Position numbers and translations under genes: made by a program
Shown: in pieces, positions 53,701 through 64,000 of the stretch
Position numbering within the stretch: position 1 is the stretch's first letter
How the letters are laid out: the number at the start of each line of letters is the position of its first letter
Notes under the pieces: generated by a model
Seen by the model: the letters and a program-made list of their open reading frames with translations, nothing else
Told to the model about the DNA's origin: nothing
Database searches by the model: none
Origin: Adineta ricciae
Taxonomy: Eukaryota; Rotifera; Eurotatoria; Adinetida; Adinetidae
Direction: 5' to 3'
Assembly (NCBI GenBank): GCA_905250025.1
Contig: CAJNOJ010000019.1
Span: forward strand, 186,001-250,000
Length of the DNA stretch: 64,000 nucleotides

Positions 53701-56700
53701 TTAATCGATCGAAATATTGCTCTTGTTCTAATTTGACTTGATTTGAACAGAAAGATTTCATTTGGATGCCGATCGATCGGTTATAGATATGTTACCTTCG
53801 ATTGGGACATTTTTCAACAAGACGGTACTTGTTCTTCGCGGTAAGTTCGATTGTTTGTCATCGGGAGTATCTTAAACAGCTTGTCTTCTTCTTCTTTTTT
53901 TTCGCTACATCTTCTCTTGCGATTGTTTACTGAAGGTTGTTGAATCTAGGTAGTAGGGTGAAGATAGAAGTGAGATATATCCTCAAGTAAACATGAGAAA
54001 TGTCCTCTGATTGTCCATATTTGACGATTTGAATGCCCAGTCTCTATTGTTTATATTTGCATCGATTGTCAATCATTGAATAAAACTCAGATGAGCGAAA
54101 ACGACTTCTCAAGTGTTTTCGATTATAATCCGATCAATAGAAAAAATTTGACTGATGACGAGTCTGATTTGACAATGAAATAATTGAAATCGATGTGGGT
54201 GCGTTTAGTAAAAGCACTCGAGATGATGGCACTGACCTAGACCATGCATTTCAACATCTTCTTACCACTATATATATGACGTGACTTATTCTTTTCGTTC
54301 TGCCTAGGACGCTCTTCAAAATCCACCTCGTCCTCCCATGATGTCTCGTCTTCGTCATCATCGTCATCATCAACCTCAGGTGTTCCTCTACGGAAAAAAT
54401 CTCGTTCGTATCGGGTCTCTTCACCTACGCAAGTTCTCTCATCGCTCTCGGATGATTCGTTATCTGAACCTAAACAAAATCGTCCGTTACGTACTCAATC
54501 AACGTATGTATCTACAAACGATCAAGCGAATCACTCCACCCCCGCGCCATCACTCTACTTAATTCAATTGACAAAGAAAACACACCCGACGAACTCATTC
54601 GGTTTAACAAAAACAATAACATGCGTTTGGAAAAATGCATCGACAGGCAACGATGATGTTGACCGAGTTACTTACCCACGCTATTCAATTGAACAAGTTC
54701 AACCTATCATCGATGAAAAGAGACCATCGATACCAATTTCATCCCGAAATATCGTATTACAATGTGGTCAGATTGATTGTTGGCAGAATTTTGATCCATC
54801 ATCTGAGTCAATACTCACATCATCGTGTCTGAATTCGACAGGATCAGCATTTCAAATCATTTCTTTGCCATCGGACAGCCAACAGAATAGAACTCCAACA
54901 AATTCTCAGGGACATATCATCTCAATAACAACGACAAAACGCTGTCAACCATCGCTATTGAATGATACGAAAAACATTCAATGGGCTGTGGGAGGTGACG
55001 GAAACCATCGGCGATATTCCATCGTTAAATCACATAGCGACGATCGTCTACATAAGTATCAACAATTACTAAGACGATATCGCACGCAATATGGATCAGA
55101 TAGTAACACAGATAGTGGATCATCGAGTGACGAAAAAAATCTCTCGGCGCCACCCGTACTCCATCAAGAACATCTGACAAAGACAACCGATCACATTCAC
55201 GAAGGTATTCGATTTCAGGGTATCACAGAACGTCTATTAATCGATGATTTTCCAGAGAATGGGCCAAAAAAGATCGACGCGAAAGCAGACGAAATTCTTG
55301 AGCCTGATCCTTTCATCATTCACTCAGATATATATAAAACACTTCACACTGTGATTCAGTCCGAACACAACAGTCATTTCTTATCCAATCCAGCCATGAT
55401 CTCGAAGTCCAAGCAAATCTCCTATGCAAGTACAGACGAAGACGTGGACGAATTCAATTCACATTGTTCTGAAACTCTTGATCAATCAAGTCGAAATGGT
55501 GCAACGCCTCGAACCTATTCAAACCAATCATCTCTGGAACAGTCTTTTGATATTGAAGTAAACAGGGGACACGATGTTAATCAAACGAATCTGAACGCTC
55601 TTCTCGATGAACCAGTATCGGAAGAAATCACAAATCATAATGACAATTTAACCATATCCGACGACTCATTAGTGAATACAGAATTCCAATCGCCATTAAT
55701 TCATTTCACCGCAGAAAATAGTGAACCGACGACGTCAGTTTATACAGCTGAACAAGAAATGTTTTTTTCGGCAAAAAGTGAATTAACAACTGAGAAAGAT
55801 TTCTATAGCGGTTATGAACTTGAAAGTATCACTGATGAAGAAGACGATGATGCTCGAAAAGATGATTTCAATGAATATCTAATCATTTCGGAATCCTCGA
55901 CAGCATCATCAACAACACACTCTGCTCCAACACCACCCGCACCACCTCCATCATCAATTCCTCCTGAATTTGAATTCAAATTACCATCCTTTGGTGAATG
56001 GATCAATCGTGCATTTAATACATTTCTTTCCGAAGCTGATCAAACTCCCTATGAGACAATATCAACAAGTCGCTCGTCATCCGACGTATCCATCCATGGT
56101 TCTCAGAGTACGATCAACACATCTTCGTCATCCCAGATTGTCACTGTACGTGAAAATCGAAATCTATCTAAAGATGAAAGTATCGACTTCTGTCCAACAC
56201 AATCAACATCGAACAATGATGATGAACAAAGCCTGAACGGTATGTACACAATTTTCTTTCAATTTTAATAATATCGATTGATAATGAAGATCGAAAACAC
56301 ATATTGCGTGTTTGTCTTGATGATAGTTGTCATTTGAATTGGTCTCGTTAATTGTTTTTTACCACTTGCCCTTCAGAAAAATTGTGCCATCCGTTTCGGC
56401 TGAGTAATAAAGTTATTTGGCGCCTCGTACCAAGGTATTGTATTCAAGTCTCGAGGACAGTAGACATAGAATAACCCTGAGTATTGTCACAATATACAAC
56501 ACAATGGTGCCGATGACTTCTGAGTACGTCGAGAACAGTTCAGCAATGGAGCGAACTAGTCTCGACTCGGATCATTCTTCTCTTCAAAGTTATGGTTAGT
56601 ATGAATTGCTCTAAGCCAACTAGATACTGCTTACGCCAGTCTGCTTGTTCATTATAACAATGCAAAAAACACTAGAGGAACGTCATGACAGAAATCTTGA

Positions 56701-59700
56701 TTAATGTGCTCGATCAAGATGAAAGGATATGTGCATTGAGATAACATTTAGTTATAATATGAGGACCTCGACAGTTCGTTTTCTGCTTCGTTCTGGCAGA
56801 TAAAACATAATTCAGAGCACGAAACCTTTTCACACTCATCGCTCACTTTAGTAACACTTTTTAATTATGAACACTGTCGAAAATTGGTTGCAAAAGCTTT
56901 CTCTTTCCCCGCTCGTTGAATAGTGAAAGAAAAACATCCGGAACTCCATCTGACGCATTCTAATTGCAAGACTTTTCAATCACTACATTAAATTATCATC
57001 GAGTACAATACGGTCATTGAAGCTTTATGAATGATTTCAGGATGGAGAGAACAGAAGCGGAAAAAGGTGTCAAGTGGATATTACACATATGTTCACATTC
57101 AAAGTGAAACATTTCCGATATGGATGCATTCGTTTCTTCGTAGAGTCGTTAGTAGCATAGCCGATTTTGACTGTATCGGTGTAGTAACTCGAGAAATTCG
57201 TTATGACTGTTATTGTTGTTGTTTTCATTTTGCGAATAACTTGATTTCCGTACGTCCTTGGAATTTCATGCGTCATATAGTGAATAGAACAGAATGCGTA
57301 ACTCGACATTATGTACAGTTGTATGCATATCAAGCAAATTTTATTCGTTTGTTGAAATTTATTTAAAAATAATTAGTGCAAAGAGTCGTTTTCTCTCTTT
57401 CTTTCTTTTTTTCAATAAAATTAGAATCAATATTTTTCTTTGTTTCTACCTGACCGTCTTTTTTCAATAAATGACAAAGACAAATCTATCCTAAGGCGTA
57501 CGCAGATGCATCGATGAAGGCTAGCGAGAAGAAAAATGAGTGTGAGAACAATGAACAATCGCACTAGATGGCAATGATAGTTTAATGAATAAACAAAAGA
57601 AACATTGTGAACACGTTTTCCTTTCTCTTCTTCAACTTCAGCTTTCTTTTAGACATGTCAAGTTCGAGTTTCAGCAGTGAAAAGGTCGACTTCGATACAT
57701 ATATTATCGACAGCAATTATGAGAAGATCAATCCTTCAATAACAAATGAACAAAATGAAATTCTTTCCATTACAAAACGATCAAAATCATTATTATCATC
57801 AATCACATCATCGATTGCAAATGATGATCAAGGTGAGCTTTTATTATTATTACCAATATAGAAAATGAATGACATATGTACACGTATGTGTCATTGCTCT
57901 TGAACAGCAAGGTGAGAATGTAAAAAAAATGAACGAGGAAGAAACGAAATGCAAACGATATACGTTTCCTCGTCGCTTTTTTCTTCTTCTATGCATTCTT
58001 TGAACTGTTCAATCATGAAGGAGGTCATTTCTTTCGACAATGTAAGTAATCAATGTGCTGTAAAAGAGTAAAGCTAACATTCGAGTTCTGATGATTATTT
58101 TCAATCAAAAATCAGACACACAAATCCCTCCGTCTTGTTTAATAATGATCTCGAGTACTTAGACAAGAGGTGACTGAACAAAGGCGACTAGAGCCCCGAA
58201 GAAGAATACTTGAAAATGCGCACATCTAAGTTGTCCGATGTAAATGTATTTTCATTTTGTCTTCTTCATCTTTGTATTTGTAGAGCTGATGAATAACGAA
58301 CGTGTACAGAACGACGACGACGACGATGATGATGATGAAGAGAATTTTATTGAACTTAACAAGACTCAAATTTCTAAACAACACATACAAACGCATACCG
58401 ATGATGTGACATCATTGCCGAATTCGGAAGAATTTCAATGTTCGTCGCATAGTCATGATTCATTTCTTCCTTCGGATCAGCAAATGGACACGGCCACATC
58501 ATCCACCGATGATCTAACCAAAACCAATCAATTCTTTTCATCAAATTTCTATTCGAAAGATTCCGCACTGGATTTATCTGATGACAATTTTCATCGACCG
58601 CCAATATCGGATAATGACGATGACCAAGAACGAATTGTCCCATTGAACAAACTTCAAGATAAAAGTAAATTAGATTTTTTTTTCTCCGAAAGTTATCGAA
58701 CCGATCAAAGGCTACACATCCTGTTAGGCAAGTTCTACCTAGAAGGAGAGATTATCTTAGATATCTCTAGTCACGCGTGGATTTTTTTCAGCTCAATTAT
58801 CCTTGAATTACTTTAGTGAGATGTCTAGATATGTCATTAGACATGTGTACAATGTCCATCCGTTTGTTTCACTCCCATTCAATCTAAATTGATTGGTTAT
58901 TAACTAATCCTTCAATGTGTTCTCGCCCTTCGATAAGAGCTCATCACGCTCTCTCTCTCTCTGTCTCTCTGTCTATATGCATTGACCAGCTAATGAAGTA
59001 TATAAATGTGGACGTGTTAGAGAAAGACAAGCACGTCTAAAATAGACTTCATACGTACACAAATATGTTAAAAATGAGATACGAAACACGCGTATGGCAC
59101 ACAAAGTAATGAGAGAATACAACAAAAAGGTATATGCGTCGACGCGTTAACGCAGCTTGAGTATAATCGGCTTTTTGCTTACGATCGTTAAAATAAAGGA
59201 AAGAGAGATAATTTCGTTCTCTCTGTCATTCGGATTCTTGCTTTTTTTTATTATTATTATGACTATGCTTTCATTTGATGTTTTTCTGTATTCATTCTAG
59301 CAGTCGATTTGGATAGTTACATTGACGATGAAACCATGCAAAACAATGATACAATGATCTGTATCAATGATGAATTGTATTCCACGGAAGATGAGAAGAG
59401 CGTCCATCGAACCATCTCATCCAGTTCTTCGGAACATCTCATACCAAAAGAAAAACAAACTGGTAATTTGTTGTTTTTCCTCATCCGAAAAAGAACAGCT
59501 CAAGAGATTTTGCTATCGTTCAGCGACAAGGTGAAATCCCGAGTGACAAGTCATGAAATCTAAAGTTCATGTGCGTCATCGCGGTAGGACTTGATGAGAC
59601 AAAGAAGATTAGAACTTTCTTTTTCTAAACGTCAAGGTTACGGCAAATAAACTTAACTTGACGTTTTTCTAATCAACAGCGAGTTAACGATGAATTCTTC

Positions 59701-62700
59701 GTGAGAAATGAAATCTGATCCGAAAAGAAATACTGCGCTCTGTTGGATACGTTTTTTCCTCTTCACAGCATCGAATCGTTCTGTATCTGTTATTCTAGGC
59801 ATGTATTATAAAGCTTTTGGGAGTTCTGCTGCTCTTCATCTTGCTGAACAGTATCGTTGTGAATGGTTGGAAGACAATTCGCCCTCGTCGGTAAATGTTG
59901 ATAAACCAGCCGAGAACGATAACAATTCACCTCGTATTGTTCATCAAACACAAACCATCGGTGATAATGAAGACGAATTTTACTATTCACCCCAAATTTT
60001 ACACTCGTCTGGCTCATGTCCAAATTTAGTTTTGAAATCTAACGAACCATCTATGCACCGACGCTCCTACTCCCTGACAACGCTTGATGCATATGCTCAT
60101 CTCAATATCACACATGAAACGCTAGAACAAATGTGGCTATCTTTGCTGGATGTAACATTCAGCGAAAAAGATGAAGGTGATCTGGATGATTATAAACTTC
60201 GACATATTATCAGTTTATCGAGTTCTTATTCGAATATGAATCAATTGATGATGGAAAAATCGCGTAGTCACAACGATATTTTTTCAACTGTCGAAAAGAA
60301 ATCGATTAGCAAATCAAGATCGAAATCATTCGATATCACGTCCTTATTAAAACAATCGTCATCAATCAGAAATTCCGCTAATCTCGGTCTTCTCCAAGGT
60401 GCGGACATCTCTGAACCATTTGCTGATCGTGTCATTTCAACATCGGTACAATCCGATCTTGAAAGTATACAGTCATTAGAAGCTGAACAAATTCTTAATG
60501 AAGTCCCTCCCTCTCCCACACCATCACCACCACCGTCAACACAGGCAACATCGTCGTCATCCACATCAATAATCAAAGAACCATTAAATTATGTTTTTAA
60601 TTTTTCACAATTGCAACATGAACAATTAACGAATGATGAATATGATTTAGAATCTATATTCGAAATTGAAAACAAGCCTCTAAGCATATCGATTACGTTT
60701 GATAAAGACGATATTCCCGATGTCATGCAGATCGAAGATACATATTTAGAATTAGCTAAGTTTCGACCACATTCTCTCTCGACAATACCAAGTTCACGCG
60801 CCAGTCAATATGCGTCCAGTATTGACAGTGATGATATATTCGAACAAGAACATCAGCTGAATAAGGGAAGTTCGGAAGAAAACTATCCGTACCATATAAG
60901 TGATGATGATCACGGAATGATTGGTTCGGAGTTTTCATCACCACGTTCGAGACCGCTTTCATCAATACATAGTCGACCCTTATCACCTGATCAAAGTCAA
61001 GTATGTCAAATTCGTTGTGATTGATAACACGATCGAGATTCGTTTCGTTTTCTTGTTCTAGCAAGTGAAATCGATGCATTTCTGTGATGCTGATAATCAA
61101 ATCTGGGAGCAATCGATGAATGCACCAACTTTGTCTGACAATTTAACATCGATTATTCCTATACAATCATTTGATTATGAACCAACATATGTAATCGATC
61201 AGATCGAACCAGCAGCATCCTACAAGGAAAATCTCGATTCGACGAGTTTCATTCAACAAACTGATCAGACAGTCGTTCATCCACTCGTTCAGGAAGATTA
61301 TATCACAATCGATCAAGAGTTCGATATCAATCTAGATGCTGATGATCTTGCTGATCGTTTAGCACATTTAGATCATTCAGCTAACAAAACTCTTGTTCAT
61401 CAACAAGAAGAAGTTATTAATATTCACATATTTGATAAAGCTGAACCGAATCCAACGTGTAATATAGAAAATTTAACTTCAATTGTCGATGAAATTCGTC
61501 AACTCGATCGTATCAAATCTTCAACAGAGAAACTTCTCTCACAACAATCGATTCATCCCGAAAACAAACAACCCGTCTCCGCGATGAAACCTTCTACTAT
61601 TCATTGCAAACCTCAACGAATTGATAAAGTATCCGATTTAGAGATCATGAAGCAAGGCAAAGGTTTCAAAATTGGTTACGTCGATCGACAAGGTACGGAT
61701 CAACGAGTCATATTAACCAAACGAATCGAAGCCGGACCTGACGTTATGGAACGTGATCCACATATACGTTTACCTTTTAAAGGACAACGTTTGTTAAATC
61801 AAATCTTTAGTTCAGTATTGTTTACAAATGGTTATAATGCTTTACAAGAAGATGAACAATTCCAGCATACGAATGGAGGAATTGAAATACCAATTATAGG
61901 AACAAATCCTAAACATTTCGATGAAGTAAGTAAAGATCATTATCTACCGTGATCAGTCTTTGTTTACTTCTCTTTAGTCTGATATGATCTCGATCGATAT
62001 CGATGGTCCGTCAACCATGCTTAATTCGATATGTGAATCTATTGTTATAACTCAAGGATCTGTTTACTCAAATAATACTCTTCAGCCCGAATCAGAAAAG
62101 CCTATCACTCAATCGATATCGAATCAACATCGCGAACATTATCGAACGACTTGTCCGGGAAAGAAAGATAAAGTCGAAGTTATCGATTCTTGGCGTGATC
62201 ATACAATCATCAATGGGAGTAGTACACCGTGGCGTAGTCCATTCAAACCTACGAAGAAAATTCAATCCACCATCGACAGTCTGACATGTTCACATGATCA
62301 AAGTCAAGTAACATCCACCAAGGAAATTGCTCTTTCACCCATTCCATCGACTTCAGAGAAACTCTTTCAGACAACAGGCACATCGCCCATTACAATACGT
62401 CAAACAGTTGACCGCTCGTGCCAATATAGTCCACCAACGAAATACGATCGAAGTTTACAACGCTATGTGGAAACAGTTACATCCTACACCCAAGTATCTC
62501 CTTATCAAATACCCGGTTTTATGAAAACACAAAATGGAACACAAACCCATGCGATGCTACCACCCGCACCACCACAACCAGCAGTATTGGAGCGTAGTGC
62601 TGATTCTGGCATTCTTGTTGATGATAATCTCCGAATGAAAACAAGTATTGCTTTACAAGTCGATCAAAAAGATTCCTCGTCCGATAGTGAAGATGCATCG

Positions 62701-64000
62701 GAGATCACCACACGGCCACTCATTCGTCAGACGTCGCCAGATGGTAATGAACCATTCGAAAATTCAACCATCAATAATGTGAATATGAGCACATCACCAA
62801 ATGACATTGAACAAGAAATTTCACAATTATATCGTGAAAGGGCACATATACTTGATTTACTTTCATTGAATTGGAATCGATCGAATATTTGGGTTGAATT
62901 AACCGAGGCCAAGTTGAATTATATAATTGGAGAAACAGGTAATTATATTTTCCTTCCGGCAATCATTGTGAATATGACATTTTTCGCCTAGATGCTCTGC
63001 TTCGTGCACTTTCATTCGACACCGCAGCTGTCGATAATGAAACTGTTAAATTAAAAATGCAACAATATGAAGAAGATATGGCTGAACTAACTCGCCAACA
63101 TCTCGTTGTTTATCGTCAGCGGCTCGAAGCATCGAAAAAGCAATTAGATATGAAGATTGATCAATTGGAGTCGAAGAGATCTTCACTAGAGACTCATCCA
63201 ACACAACGAACAACAATGATGACAGCTAGTTTCGAACATACACCGCGTATGATAACGAATCGACGATTACAATCATTCTTAAGTACAAGTGCAGAAAACT
63301 TGACAACACAAGCCAATCAAGAGAACATTGCCAGTCATCCTCAATTACTCGATGTTTCATTCCTAACATCAATTCCCGCGAAACCAGCAGGACTTCCTCC
63401 ACGTTTTCCTGACTATCGAACAAACACAAATGAGATGATTCGAACTATTCATCGACCAACACCACGCTATCCAACTTCGAATACTTCTAATTATGAAACT
63501 AAACTGACGAATGGCAATCTTTCACATATGGAAGGTCTAAGTAAAAGTCAACAGGCGATTCTGGATGAAACAGATAAACTAGTGAAAGATTCTCAACAAT
63601 TGCATACGGAATCCGCATCACAATTCGAACGTGCAAGAGAAAGTCTTTTATCAAGGTAAATATCGTTCAGTTTGTTTTCAACACTTCGAAGAACGAGTTC
63701 TACAAAAGTTTCATTCACATCCAATGACGTACTTTATCGAATTTTAGTTCATAAATATTACATTTTCATGTGTTTAAAGCCAGGTAAACTAATAACTTAC
63801 ATTCTTTGCATGATGCTCAAAGCATGGTGTTGGTTGCAAAAAAAAATAAATTCGGAAATAACAGATGACCTTCATTCTTGACTGAGAATTGAAACACGAA
63901 GCAGAAGAAAAGAACATCCTCAGCTAACATTTTGTTCATCTCTAATTTCTAGTGAAACATCAATTCGATTAGCACGGGCAAATATGGCTGCCTCACGTTT
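50776..64000 (+). CDS. very large Ser/Asp-rich protein, family not recognised (5' part; runs off the end)
   Basis: Exons by GT-AG and phase: 50776-51350, 52425-52582, 53751-53840, 54308-56239, 56377-56434, 56470-56594, 57653-57832, 58284-58664, 59301-59462, 59799-61000, 61062-61925, 61978-62938, 62992-63655, 63953-64000+. This gives about 2,470 residues before the window ends. Start: MAESGTNPEQGLFNIRATPS. It contains a His run (about 50990-51010), a PPCPRCATCKC Cys cluster, long disordered Ser/Thr/Asp-rich stretches, an Asp run near 58310, proline runs, and a short ordered piece KAFGSSAALHLAEQYRCEWL. Only the last part is clearly helical: EEISQLYRERAHILDLLSLN, VELTEAKLNYIIGETDALLR and a coiled coil QYEEDMAELTRQH...RQRLEASKKQLDMKID. 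A cytoskeletal or centrosomal scaffold is a guess. Introns are unusually long for this window (up to ~1.2 kb). Confidence 0.72.
50990..51010 (+). repeat. CAT repeat encoding a poly-His run
   Basis: In-frame CAT/CAC codons inside the first exon of the giant gene give seven or more consecutive His. Confidence 0.85.

Overview
This window is nuclear DNA of a small, intron-rich animal. Nearly every gene has GT-AG introns of about 40-60 bases, the DNA is AT-rich, genes lie 0.1-2.5 kb apart, and no transposon or tRNA could be recognised. The gene set is metazoan (eyes absent, XK-related, LIM kinase, SNAP-25, tektin, nuclear receptors, a TIKI-like protein). A B-box/NHL-repeat protein, extra HR96-like nuclear receptors and the compact introns suggest a rotifer, probably bdelloid. 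That placement is inference. One N at 46609 shows this is draft assembly.

Layout. 1.9-11.1 kb: four head-to-tail nuclear receptor genes (+), all NR1J/HR96-like, all with a changed C-terminal activation helix. 12.2-13.2 kb: SNAP-25 (-). 15.9-17.4 kb: B-box/NHL protein (+). 17.6-20.3 kb: mRNA-capping enzyme (-), divergent from NADP-isocitrate dehydrogenase (+, 20.7-22.6 kb). 23.1-23.4 kb: SMIM15-like small membrane protein (+). 23.6-23.9 kb: neuropeptide precursor with repeated ASLRP peptides (-). 25.5-27.3 kb: tektin (+). 28.0-31.4 kb: XK-related protein (-). 31.6-33.1 kb: RNA polymerase II subunit RPB3 (-). 33.9-35.0 kb: CIB-type EF-hand protein (+). 35.1-36.1 kb: intronless viperin (-). 38.2-40.5 kb: LIMK/TESK-family kinase without visible LIM or PDZ domains (+). 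41.3-42.2 kb: ornithine decarboxylase antizyme with a programmed +1 frameshift site (+). 43.4-45.1 kb: eyes absent (-). 46.4-47.0 kb: perfect 168-bp inverted repeat that includes the first exon of a TIKI/TraB-like gene (+, 47.0-48.1 kb). 50.8-64.0 kb: a 14-exon gene (+) for a very large Ser/Asp-rich protein of unknown family, running off the window end.

The genes do not form one pathway; this is ordinary eukaryotic gene order with a tandem receptor family. The most notable items are the receptor cluster with its shared helix-12 change, the antizyme recoding site, the intronless viperin, the ASLRP peptide precursor, the promoter/first-exon palindrome at the TIKI-like gene, and the unrecognised giant protein. 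All gene models were spliced by eye from GT-AG signals, reading frame and remembered family sequence, so exon edges can be a few bases off.
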